Source: CAYQSU01 sp964420325 (GTDB lineage Bacteria > Pseudomonadota > Alphaproteobacteria > Rhodospirillales > Defluviicoccaceae). From it: DNA of 8,926 nt. The notes under the pieces were generated by a model. The model was given only the letters and a program-made list of their open reading frames with translations. It did no database searches and was not told the DNA's origin. This document shows, one piece after another, positions 1 through 6,223 of this stretch. The stretch is from positions 1 through 8,926 of the forward strand of contig CAYQSU010000090.1 in assembly GCA_964420325.1 (NCBI GenBank), in the 5' to 3' direction. Each line of letters opens with the position of its first letter. Positions within the stretch are counted from its first letter, which is position 1. Both the position numbers and the translations under genes were made by a program.

Positions 1-85
1 TGGGAAAAATGTCCACATTTCGCCGCAGACCCCGGCGTTCCGTCCGATTCTCGTTGTGAATCAATGAGTTAGGCCAGAATCGGGC

Positions 86-176
86 GTCGCAGAACGTCGC
101 ATTTCGTCGCGAAAGCGTCGCAAAATGTCGCATTTTGTCGCAAAATGTCGCATTTTGTCGCGAAACGTCGCATTTC
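86..176. repeat. Nine-unit phased tandem array, GTCGCNNNNN, alternating A and T tracts
   Basis: Nine consecutive units begin with GTCGC and are 10 bases long, except the third, which is 11. The five variable bases run AGAAC, ATTTC, GAAAGC, AAAAT, ATTTT, AAAAT, ATTTT, GAAAC, ATTTC, so purine-rich and pyrimidine-rich tails alternate for most of the array. The core holds a perfect 20-bp direct repeat (122-141 and 142-161). Because AAAAT and ATTTT are reverse complements, the same bases also form nested inverted repeats around GTCGC. A/T tracts spaced one helical turn apart in otherwise very GC-rich DNA are the classic arrangement for intrinsically curved DNA. It could equally be a cluster of operator sites or a phase-variable tandem repeat. 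The structure is seen directly; the function is unknown. Confidence 0.85.
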
Positions 177-238
177 CTCGCCGGCCTCGCGGTTCTCGCG
201 GCCGCGCCCGCCGCGGGTGGGCGCCTCGGAAAATCCGG

Positions 239-254
239 CGGCCGGCGCCGGCCG
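239..254. repeat. 16-bp perfect GC palindrome just upstream of the candidate -35 box
   Basis: CGGCCGGCGCCGGCCG is identical to its own reverse complement and ends three bases before the candidate TTGACT -35 element. It could be an operator for a dimeric regulator. In DNA this rich in G and C, however, GC-only palindromes arise by chance more often, so I place limited weight on it. Confidence 0.35.
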
Positions 255-257
255 GCC

Positions 258-286
258 TTGACTCCGGGCGGGTGAGGCGCGATTGT
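258..286 (+). promoter_or_regulatory. Candidate sigma-70-like promoter for the MaoC pair and possibly phaEC
   Basis: TTGACT (258-263) matches the -35 consensus at five of six bases. A 17-base spacer, the optimal length, separates it from GATTGT (281-286), which matches the -10 consensus at only three of six. Transcription would start near 293, leaving about 200 untranslated bases before the first gene. The phased array and the palindrome lie immediately upstream, where an activator or a DNA bend would act. The weak -10 box makes this a tentative call. Confidence 0.35.
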
Positions 287-495
287 GCAGTGCCGAAATG
301 AGGACGCTCCGGCGCCGGCCTGGAATGGAGCGTCGGGTTTTTGGGAGGAGGGCGTCCGCGTGCGGGGGCGCGGTCGCGAACGCCGCCGGGCGCGGCCGGC
401 CGGCGTGCCCCGCGCCGCGGGGCGGTGCGCCGTCTCCCCCCTGGTCCCGACGCCGGCCCGAGGCCGGGTGGGCTGCAACAGGAGGGGCACTTCAG

Positions 496-936
496 ATGAT
501 TGACAAGAAGCACATCGGGCGCACGACGCCGCCGATCACCGTCGACGTCGAGAAGGGACGGCTCAAGTTCTTCGCCAAGGCGACCGGGCAGACCGACCCG
601 ATCTACTCCGACGAGGCCGCCGCCAGGGCCGCCGGCTACCGCTCGCTGCCGGCGCCGCCGACCTTCGGCTTCTGCCTGGAGATGGAGTCCAACTCGCTGT
701 GGGACAACCTCGAGGCCATGGGCGTGCCGGTCGGCAAGATCCTGCACGGCTCCCAGACCTTCACCTATCACGCGCCGATCTGCGCCGGCGACCGGGTGAC
801 CTTCGAGACCAGGGTCTCGGACATCTACGACAAGAAGGGCGGCGCGCTCGAGTTCATCGTCGAGGACTCGACGGCGAAGAACCAGGACGGCCGGCTCGTG
901 CTCGAGCTCCAGCGCGTCATCGTCGTCCGCCACTGA
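496..936 (+). CDS. MaoC-like hot-dog protein, N-terminal (FAS1-like dehydratase) type, probable non-catalytic hydratase subunit
   Basis: A 146-residue protein of the MaoC_dehydrat_N type. These single hot-dog-fold proteins often pair with a catalytic MaoC partner to form enoyl-CoA or enoyl-ACP hydratases, as in mycobacterial HadA/HadB and ChsH1/ChsH2. The family signature is visible as FAKATGQTDPIYSDEAAARA (about 26-45) followed by a LPAPPTF segment (51-57). At the position where active hydratases carry G-D-x-N-P-x-H, this protein reads G-Q-T-D-P-I-Y, so the catalytic Asp and His are absent. That supports a structural or substrate-binding role with the next gene's product. The start at 496 was chosen because AGGAGGGG precedes it by about ten bases and the family homology begins there; upstream in-frame codons (a TTG at 283) add only low-complexity sequence. 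The next gene starts 20 bases after the stop, consistent with co-translation. The fold is confident and the partner role inferred. Confidence 0.85.
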   Translation: MIDKKHIGRTTPPITVDVEKGRLKFFAKATGQTDPIYSDEAAARAAGYRSLPAPPTFGFCLEMESNSLWDNLEAMGVPVGKILHGSQTFTYHAPICAGDRVTFETRVSDIYDKKGGALEFIVEDSTAKNQDGRLVLELQRVIVVRH

Positions 937-956
937 GGATGAGGGAGATCCAACCG

Positions 957-1376
957 ATGGCCAAACCGACCTTCGCCGACGTCGCCGTCGGCGACACGCC
1001 GATCCACCTCGAGACCGATCCCATCGCCCGCGCCACCCTCGCGCTCTACGCCGGCGCCTCCGGCGATCACAACCCTATGCACATCGACATCGACTACGCC
1101 AAGGCGGCCGGCGAGAGCGACGTCTTCGCCCACGGCATGCTGGCCATGGCCTTTCTCGCGCGGTCGGTGACCGACTGGGTGCCGCAGGCGGCGTTGCGGC
1201 GCTTCGTCACCCGGTTCACCGCCATCACCCGCGTCGGCGAGCAGATCGTCTGCACCGGCCGGGTCGTCGACAAGCTGGAGGAGGCGGGCGAGAAGCGGGT
1301 CCGCCTGGAGCTGCAGGCCGCCAACCAGAACGGCGAGGTCAAGGCGACCGGCGAAGCCGTTGTTGCGCTCGCCTGA
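957..1376 (+). CDS. MaoC-domain (R)-specific enoyl-CoA hydratase, catalytic subunit (PhaJ-like function)
   Basis: A 139-residue single hot-dog protein carrying the full hydratase-2 motif: YAGASGDHNPMHIDIDYA at residues 31-48, with the catalytic pair Asp37 and His42, then FAHGM at 57-61 and a hydrophobic helix. Enzymes with this motif hydrate trans-2-enoyl-CoA to (R)-3-hydroxyacyl-CoA, the monomer form used by PHA synthase, which fits the synthase genes that follow. The length is that of PhaJ and HadB proteins. The start at 957 follows GAGGGAG (941-947) at good spacing; an upstream in-frame ATG at 939 would add six residues but lacks a comparable ribosome-binding site. The partner gene 20 bases upstream lacks these catalytic residues, so the active enzyme is probably a heterodimer or heterotetramer. 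Chain-length preference cannot be read from the sequence. Dehydratase roles in other acyl-CoA pathways remain possible. Confidence 0.87.
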   Translation: MAKPTFADVAVGDTPIHLETDPIARATLALYAGASGDHNPMHIDIDYAKAAGESDVFAHGMLAMAFLARSVTDWVPQAALRRFVTRFTAITRVGEQIVCTGRVVDKLEEAGEKRVRLELQAANQNGEVKATGEAVVALA

Positions 1377-1560
1377 CAGAGGGCGTATGCAAAACATGTG
1401 GCCGCGGGCCGGCCGCAATCGACGATAAGCGCATGGGCGGCTCGCCGCGGCCGTCGGGCCGGGGCGGTCGGCATCTCGTGTCGCCAGGGAGGGATTGTCT
1501 TCAACGCCGCCGCACCGCGAGACCTGGCGCGGGGAAGACGGAGTCTAAGGGAGAACGAGG

Positions 1561-2658
1561 ATGAGCTGGACTGAGCAGACCAACGACATGATGAAGGCCT
1601 GGACCGACGTGCAACGGCAGATGTGGTCCGGGTGGATGGGCATGATGCCGGGCGCCGCGGCGATGGCGGCACCGACCCCGATGTTCGATCCGAGCCAGTG
1701 GATGAAGATGGCCGTCGACACCTGGTCGGGCGGCACCGGCGGGACGACCGGGCGGGTCGCCGGCAACATCTTCGGCACGCCCGACATGATGATGCGGAGC
1801 GTCAACCTGCTGATGAAGGCGTGGCAGACGGTGGCGCCGAAGATCGAGGCCGGCAAGCCCTGGCAGCCGGACCTGCAGGGGATTCTCGATCAATGGCGCA
1901 ACGAGCTCACCGGCATGCCCGGGCGCGTCACCGGCACCGCCGGCGAGTTCGCCGAGCTGACCCGGACCCTGTTCGAGCGCTGGTCGCCGATGACCGGGCC
2001 GTGGCTGGCGATGGTCACCCAGGCGATGACCTCGGGCCACCCGGCGGCGGCGTTCATGGGCGGCACCCTCGGCCTCAACCGGATGATGGGCTTCGAGGAG
2101 GGCGTGTTCCCGATCCTCACCGGCGTCAGCGAGCTGCCGCGCGGCACCGTCGTGCGCGAGAAGATGGGACGGATGCTCAAGGCCGTCGACGCGCTCTCCG
2201 ATCTGCGCGCGGCCCAGGCCGAGTTCCACAGCGCGATGGCCGGCGCCATGTCGAAGGCGGTCGAGCGGACCATGGACCATCTCGCCAAGGTCGCCGAGAA
2301 GGGCGAGCCGATCAAGAGCGTCCGCGACCTGATGCGGACCTGGTTCGGGATCGCCGATCAGACCCTGAACGAGGCGTTCACCTCGCCCGAGTTCCTCGCC
2401 ACCCAGGACAAGATGACCAACGCCCTGATGACCTACAAGGTGCGGCAGCGGGACGCCCTCGAGATCGTCTACGAGGCGCTCGAGATCCCGACCCGCAGCC
2501 ATCTCGACGAGGCGTACAAGGACATCCACGACCTGAAGAAAGAGATCCGCATGCTGAAGCGGCAGCTCCGGCAGGCGACGGGGGCCGAACCGGCACCGCC
2601 GGCAGCCAAGGCCGCAGCGGCCAAGCGGGCGTCGACGAAACAGGCCGCGGCCGGCTGA
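1561..2658 (+). CDS. phaE: Class III PHA synthase accessory subunit PhaE
   Basis: A 365-residue protein, close to the usual PhaE length. PhaE has no catalytic residues of its own; it binds PhaC and is required for full activity of class III PHA synthases at the granule surface. The N-terminus is Met/Trp-rich (MSWTEQTNDMMKAW, then QRQMWSGWMGMM), typical of PhaE. The diagnostic C-terminal region lies at about 295-338: RDALEIVYEALEIPTRSHLD followed by a charged amphipathic helix (DLKKEIRMLKRQL) that should form a coiled coil. The last ~27 residues are an Ala/Lys/Pro tail (AAKAAAAKRASTKQAAAG), unusually basic and disordered-looking. AGGGAG at 1548-1553 is the ribosome-binding site. A 184-base gap separates it from the MaoC pair; I see no clear promoter or terminator there, so read-through from upstream is likely. 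phaC begins 49 bases downstream. Confidence 0.92.
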   Translation: MSWTEQTNDMMKAWTDVQRQMWSGWMGMMPGAAAMAAPTPMFDPSQWMKMAVDTWSGGTGGTTGRVAGNIFGTPDMMMRSVNLLMKAWQTVAPKIEAGKPWQPDLQGILDQWRNELTGMPGRVTGTAGEFAELTRTLFERWSPMTGPWLAMVTQAMTSGHPAAAFMGGTLGLNRMMGFEEGVFPILTGVSELPRGTVVREKMGRMLKAVDALSDLRAAQAEFHSAMAGAMSKAVERTMDHLAKVAEKGEPIKSVRDLMRTWFGIADQTLNEAFTSPEFLATQDKMTNALMTYKVRQRDALEIVYEALEIPTRSHLDEAYKDIHDLKKEIRMLKRQLRQATGAEPAPPAAKAAAAKRASTKQAAAG

Positions 2659-2707
2659 CGGCCGCGCGGGAGCCCGGCAGGGCATGGCTTTGAGAGGAGA
2701 TGACGTG

Positions 2708-3814
2708 ATGTTGCAGTTCCCCATCCAGATCCGTCAGGAGGATCTCGCCCGAGAGCTGACCGAGATCGAGCGCAAGATCTCGGCGGGCATGCAGCGGCTC
2801 GCCGACACCAAGGACGATGACGTCGACATCGGCAGCACGGCCAAGGACGTGGTCTACGAGCGGGAGATGTGGAAGCTCTACCACTATCATCCGACCGTGC
2901 CCAAATCCGACGTCCATCCGGTGCCGATGCTCATCATCCCGCCGTTGATCAACGGCTACGAGGTCGCCGACCTGCAGCCGGACCGCTCGCTCGTCCGCAA
3001 CTTCCTCAGCCAGGGCATCGACGTCTATCTCGTCAACTGGGGCTATCCCAAACGCTGCGACATGTATCTCACGTGGGACGACTACGTCTGCGACTTCATC
3101 GACGACGCCGTCGATTTCATCCGCAACCGGCACGGCCTCGATGCGATCAACAACTTCGGCATCTGCCAGGGCGGCACCATGACCACCTGCTACTCCGCGC
3201 TGTTCCCGGAGAAGATCAAGACGCTGGTGCTGACGGTGACGCCGATCGACTTCCAGCGCGGCAAGGTCGAGGGCAAGCCGCACATCGGCCTCCTGTTCGA
3301 GATGGGCAAGACCGCCAACGTCGACCTGATGCGCGAGGCGTTCGGGCTGATCCCGGCCGACGTGCTCAACGTCTCGTTCCTGATGGCCTCGCCGTTCACC
3401 CTGATGTTCGGCAAGTACGCCGACACCGTCGACATCCTCGACAACCGGGACGCCCTTCTCAACTTCCTGCGCATGGAGAAATGGCTGTTCGGCGGCCCCG
3501 GGGTTTCGGGCGCGGCCTACTGGCAGATGGTGCGCATCTTTCTGCAGGAGAACGCCCTGGTCAACGGCAACCTCGAGCTCGACGGCCGCAAGGTCGACCT
3601 CAAGAACGTCACCATGCCCGTCCTCAACATCTACGCCGAGCGCGACCACCTGGTGCCGCCAGCCTGCACCGTGGCGCTCGGCGAGCATGTCGGCAACAAG
3701 AAGGACTACCAGGAGCTCTGCATCAAGACCGGCCACATCGGCATCTACACCGGCGGCGCCTCGCAGAAGATCCTCGCACCCACCGCCGCCAAGTGGATCA
3801 AGGAGCACAACTAG
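2708..3814 (+). CDS. phaC: Class III poly(3-hydroxyalkanoate) synthase catalytic subunit PhaC
   Basis: A 368-residue alpha/beta-hydrolase-fold enzyme that polymerises (R)-3-hydroxyacyl-CoA into PHA with release of CoA, in complex with PhaE. Its length matches class III PhaC (about 355 residues) rather than the ~560-590 of class I/II enzymes, and the adjacent phaE confirms the class. The lipase-like box is G-I-C-Q-G-G with nucleophile Cys153; the other triad members are Asp313 (in LNIYAERDHLVPP) and His343 (in KTGHIGIYTGG). IIPPLINGYEVADLQPDRS and VYLVNWGYP are further synthase signatures. The start at 2708 is preferred because AGGAG (2695-2699) lies eight bases upstream. An in-frame ATG at 2684 would add eight residues with only a weak ribosome-binding site, and a GTG at 2705 also exists. 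Monomer preference is probably short-chain (C4-C5), judged by class only. A hairpin 38 bases after the stop should end the transcript. Confidence 0.95.
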   Translation: MLQFPIQIRQEDLARELTEIERKISAGMQRLADTKDDDVDIGSTAKDVVYEREMWKLYHYHPTVPKSDVHPVPMLIIPPLINGYEVADLQPDRSLVRNFLSQGIDVYLVNWGYPKRCDMYLTWDDYVCDFIDDAVDFIRNRHGLDAINNFGICQGGTMTTCYSALFPEKIKTLVLTVTPIDFQRGKVEGKPHIGLLFEMGKTANVDLMREAFGLIPADVLNVSFLMASPFTLMFGKYADTVDILDNRDALLNFLRMEKWLFGGPGVSGAAYWQMVRIFLQENALVNGNLELDGRKVDLKNVTMPVLNIYAERDHLVPPACTVALGEHVGNKKDYQELCIKTGHIGIYTGGASQKILAPTAAKWIKEHN

Positions 3815-3851
3815 CCCCGGCCCCAGCGTCCGATCGACGCGCCGGCAACGC

Positions 3852-3892
3852 GAAACGAACGCGGCGACCGAAAGGTCGCCGCGAAGCGTTTC
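3852..3892. terminator. Bidirectional two-tier hairpin terminator between phaC and the convergent dehydrogenase gene
   Basis: A perfect 9-bp stem, GCGGCGACC (3861-3869) with GGTCGCCGC (3874-3882), closes a GAAA tetraloop. Across a small internal loop (AAC against GAAG) a second 6-bp stem forms from GAAACG (3852-3857) and CGTTTC (3887-3892). It sits between convergent stop codons, 38 bases after phaC and 16 bases after the minus-strand dehydrogenase. There is only a short T run (TTT) on either strand, so termination may be weaker than canonical or Rho-assisted. The structure is seen directly; the bidirectional role is inferred from placement. Confidence 0.7.
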
Positions 3893-3907
3893 CGGTGACG
3901 CCGGCGA

Positions 3908-4663
3908 TCAGCCCATGCGCAAGGCGCCGTCGCAGCGGATGACCTCGCCGTTGAGGTAGGCGTTGCCGAGGATGTGGATGACCAGGCTGGCGTACTCGCC
4001 GGGATCGCCGAGCCGGGACGGGAACGGCACCGAGGCGGCGAGCGAGTCCTGGACGTCCTGGGGCAGGCCCGCCATCATCGGCGTCTTGAAGATGCCGGGG
4101 GCGATGCACACCACCCGGATGCCGCTGCGGGCGAACTCGCGGGCCGCCGGCAGGGTCAGGCCGACCACACCGCTCTTCGAGGACGCGTAGGCCGCCTGGC
4201 CGACCTGGCCCTCGAAGGCGGCGATCGAGGCGGTGTTGATGATCACCCCGCGCTCGCCGGTGTCCACCGGTTCGAGGGCCAGCATGTCGGCGGCCGCCAG
4301 CCGCAGCACGTTGAAGGTACCGATGAGGTTGACGGCGACGACCTTGTTGTAGGTGTCGAGCGGATGCGGCCCCTTCTTGCCGACGATCCGGACCGGCGGC
4401 GCGATGCCGGCACACTGGACGACGATGCGCGCCGCACCGTGGGCCGCCTTCGCCTTGGCGATGGCTTTGGTGGTCGAGGCCTCGTCGGCGACGTCGCAGA
4501 CGCACGCGATGCCGCCGATGTCGCCGGCGACCCTGGTGGCGGCCTCTTCGGCCATGTCGAAGACGGCGACCTTGGCGCCGGCCGCCGCCAGTGCCCGCGA
4601 CGTGACCTCGCCGAGACCGGAGCCGCCGCCGGTGACGATTGCCGCTTGTCCCTTAACCTGCAT
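3908..4663 (-). CDS. Short-chain dehydrogenase, HSD10-like 3-hydroxyacyl-CoA dehydrogenase (type II)
   Basis: A 251-residue classical SDR. The cofactor loop is TGGGSGLG (11-18), with Asp36 at the end of the second beta strand, which favours NAD(H) over NADPH. The catalytic residues are Asn112, Ser146, Tyr159 and Lys163 (YASSK). TASIAAFEGQVGQAAYASSK and the C-terminal VPFPSRLGDPGEYA...NGEVIRCDGALRM segments are highly characteristic of HSD10-type enzymes, which interconvert (S)-3-hydroxyacyl-CoA and 3-ketoacyl-CoA in beta-oxidation. The conserved Asn of the (N)CAG beta-4 motif is replaced by Gln83 (VVQCAG). The start at 4663 follows GGGGAGGA in good position. It lies 139 bases downstream of the thiolase gene on the same strand and probably shares its transcript. 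An acetoacetyl-CoA reductase role cannot be excluded, but the NAD signature and family stereochemistry argue against a PhaB equivalent. Confidence 0.88.
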   Translation of the reverse strand: MQVKGQAAIVTGGGSGLGEVTSRALAAAGAKVAVFDMAEEAATRVAGDIGGIACVCDVADEASTTKAIAKAKAAHGAARIVVQCAGIAPPVRIVGKKGPHPLDTYNKVVAVNLIGTFNVLRLAAADMLALEPVDTGERGVIINTASIAAFEGQVGQAAYASSKSGVVGLTLPAAREFARSGIRVVCIAPGIFKTPMMAGLPQDVQDSLAASVPFPSRLGDPGEYASLVIHILGNAYLNGEVIRCDGALRMG

Positions 4664-4731
4664 GGTGTCCTCCCCTGGAGTTCCCCTCGATGACTGTCAA
4701 CGACACGCTGCCGCCGCGCCGACGGCGCTCT

Positions 4732-4760
4732 TCCCTGCCCCGCCGCCGGCGGAGCAGGGA
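4732..4760 (-). other. Intergenic hairpin between thiolase and dehydrogenase genes
   Basis: TCCCTGC (4732-4738) pairs with GCAGGGA (4754-4760). After a single C/A mismatch, CCGCC (4740-4744) pairs with GGCGG (4748-4752) around a 3-base loop. No T run follows on the minus strand, so this is not a canonical intrinsic terminator. It could be a processing or stability element, or a partial attenuator that lowers dehydrogenase expression relative to thiolase. Confidence 0.4.
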
Positions 4761-4802
4761 GGAAGCGGTCCTTGCAGACCGACCCCGGCGCGACCCGGCC
4801 GC

Positions 4803-5999
4803 CTAGGTCAGGCGCTCGACGGCCATTGCCGTCGCCTCGCCGCCGCCGATGCAGAGCGCCGCCACGCCCTTCTTCAGGTCGTGCTTCGCCAGCGCATGCA
4901 ACAGGGTGACGATGATGCGGGCGCCGGATGCGCCGATCGGGTGGCCGAGGGCGCAGGCGCCGCCGTTGACGTTGACCTTGTCGTGCGGGATGTCGACGTC
5001 GCGCATCGCCGCCATCGTCACCACGGCGAACGCCTCGTTGATCTCCCACAGGTCCACGTCGTCCTTGTGCCAGCCGGCCTTGTCGAGCACCCGGCGGATG
5101 GCGCCGACGGGCGCGGTGGTGAACAGGTTCGGCTCCTGCGAGAAGGTGGCATGGGCGTGGATCACCGCCAGCGGCTTCAGCCCCTGCTTCTCCGCCACCG
5201 AGCGCCGCGCCAGCACCAGCGCGGCGGCGCCGTCGGAGATCTTGCTCGAGGTCGCCGGGGTGACGGTGCCGTTCTTGCGGAACGCGGGCCTCAGCGTCGG
5301 GATCTTGTCGACGCTGAGCTCGAACGGCGCCTGGTCGTGGTCGACGAGGCGGTCGCCCTTGCGCTCCTTGACCAGCACCTGCGCGGTCTCCTTGCCGAAG
5401 GTGCCGTCGTTGTTGGCCCGCTGCGCCCGGTTGACGGACTCGATGGCGAAGGCGTCCTGGGCCTCGCGGGTGAACTGGTACATCTCCGCGCAGTCCTCGG
5501 CGAAGGTGCCCATCGCCCGGCCCTCCTCGTAGGCGTCCTCGAGGCCGTCGTAGAACATGTGATCCTTGAGCGTGTCGCCGTGACCGAGGCGATAGCCGGT
5601 GCGGCCCTTCAGCACCATGTACGGCGCGTTGCTCATGCTCTCCATGCCGCCGGCGACGACGATGTCGTGGGAGCCGACGAGGATGTTGTCGTGGCCGAAC
5701 ATCGCCGACTTCATCGCCGAGCCGCACATCTTGGTCAGCGTCGTCGCCCCCACATGCCACGGCACGCCTGCGAAGTGCGCGGCCTGGCGCGCCGGCGCCT
5801 GCTTGAGGCCGGCCATCAGGCAGCAGCCCATGATCACCTCGCCGACATCGTCGGGAGAGACCTTCGAGCGCTCGAGCGCCGCCTTGATCGCGGCCCCGCC
5901 AAGGTGGGTGGCGGTCACGTCCTTGAAATCCCCCAACATGCTGCCCATCGGTGTGCGTGCAGCGCCAACAATGACGACTGGATCTGCGGGTACCGCCAT
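4803..5999 (-). CDS. Acetyl-CoA C-acetyltransferase / 3-ketoacyl-CoA thiolase (AtoB/PhaA/ACAT family)
   Basis: A 398-residue full-length thiolase catalysing reversible Claisen condensation of two acetyl-CoA to acetoacetyl-CoA, or the reverse thiolysis. The catalytic residues are all present: acylated Cys92 in KMCGSAMKS, His353 in GGACALGHPIGASGARI and Cys383 in CIGGGEATA, with the conserved NEAFA motif as well. The GGMESMSNAPYM segment is typical of the acetoacetyl-CoA thiolase (ACAT/AtoB) branch, so acetyl-CoA acetyltransferase is the best call, although longer 3-ketoacyl-CoA substrates cannot be ruled out. The start at 5999 follows AGGGAGAGA on the minus strand; the N-terminus (PVVIVGAARTPMG) matches the family. 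It is the first gene of a probable two-gene minus-strand unit with the HSD10-like dehydrogenase and converges on phaC. In this context it could feed acetoacetyl-CoA to PHA synthesis or recycle it from PHA. Confidence 0.92.
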   Translation of the reverse strand: MAVPADPVVIVGAARTPMGSMLGDFKDVTATHLGGAAIKAALERSKVSPDDVGEVIMGCCLMAGLKQAPARQAAHFAGVPWHVGATTLTKMCGSAMKSAMFGHDNILVGSHDIVVAGGMESMSNAPYMVLKGRTGYRLGHGDTLKDHMFYDGLEDAYEEGRAMGTFAEDCAEMYQFTREAQDAFAIESVNRAQRANNDGTFGKETAQVLVKERKGDRLVDHDQAPFELSVDKIPTLRPAFRKNGTVTPATSSKISDGAAALVLARRSVAEKQGLKPLAVIHAHATFSQEPNLFTTAPVGAIRRVLDKAGWHKDDVDLWEINEAFAVVTMAAMRDVDIPHDKVNVNGGACALGHPIGASGARIIVTLLHALAKHDLKKGVAALCIGGGEATAMAVERLT

Positions 6000-6194
6000 G
6001 TCTCTCTCCCTAGGGTCTGTTGTGCCGTTCCGGTTGATGCGCCGTCACCGGGGCCGGCCCGGCCGATCGCTCCCTTCGTTCTCGTGCGACCGGTCCGCAG
6101 ACTCGCGGCGTGAGCGCAGAACCGACAAGTGTGCCGTGTCGCAAGCGACCACCGGCGAGGTGAAACGTCCACACGCTCCGTGGAGCGGGCCCGC

Positions 6195-6223
6195 ATGTTA
6201 CGCGGTCGCAGCAAACCCTGCAA
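6195..6223 (-). promoter_or_regulatory. Candidate promoter of the thiolase-dehydrogenase unit
   Basis: Read on the minus strand, TTGCAG (6223-6218) is a weak -35 box matching only its TTG. A 17-base spacer leads to TAACAT (6200-6195), matching the -10 consensus at four of six bases. Transcription would start near 6188, about 190 bases before the thiolase start. It is supported mainly by spacing, by its position upstream of a gene that needs a promoter, and by the palindrome covering its -35 box. A different sigma factor or start site is possible. Confidence 0.3.

Larger units (their letters stand above)
1..495. other. Non-coding leader region upstream of the MaoC/phaEC genes
   Basis: I find no convincing gene in this stretch. 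The open frames crossing it translate to low-complexity Arg/Pro/Ala-rich peptides of the kind expected from GC-rich DNA. It contains a 10-bp-phased repeat array (86-176), a GC palindrome (239-254), a candidate sigma-70-like promoter (258-286) and the ribosome-binding site of the first gene (AGGAGGGG, about 480-487). A degenerate relative of the repeat unit, with an AAAAT tract and an ATTTC tract about 6 bases apart, lies at about 6-26, so the array may once have extended further left. If the promoter is real, the transcript would carry a 5' leader of roughly 200 bases, long enough for post-transcriptional control, though I recognise no riboswitch class. Confidence 0.6.

Noticed and set aside
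86..176. CRISPR array
   Set aside because: The units are 10 bases with five variable bases and no spacers of CRISPR length, and no cas genes are present.
283..495. Upstream extension of the first MaoC gene to a TTG at 283
   Set aside because: The added 71 residues are low-complexity Arg/Gly/Pro sequence. The family homology and a strong ribosome-binding site both point to the ATG at 496.
61..933. Long minus-strand open frame (290 codons) opposite the first MaoC gene and the repeat array
   Set aside because: Its translation is Arg/Pro/Gly-rich with no recognisable family and it lies antisense to a clear MaoC gene. Long antisense frames are expected in GC-rich DNA.
1377..1560. Promoter or terminator between the MaoC pair and phaE
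   Set aside because: I found no convincing -35/-10 pair or stem with T tail in this 184-base gap, only GC-rich partial dyads and the phaE ribosome-binding site.
2684..2707. Earlier PhaC start at the ATG at 2684
   Set aside because: It has only a weak ribosome-binding site, while AGGAG is ideally placed for the ATG at 2708. The difference is eight residues and remains formally possible.
4353..6113. Plus-strand 586-codon open frame over the thiolase and dehydrogenase genes
   Set aside because: It is antisense to two well-supported enzymes, has no conserved motif, and its composition is the complement of GC-rich codon bias.
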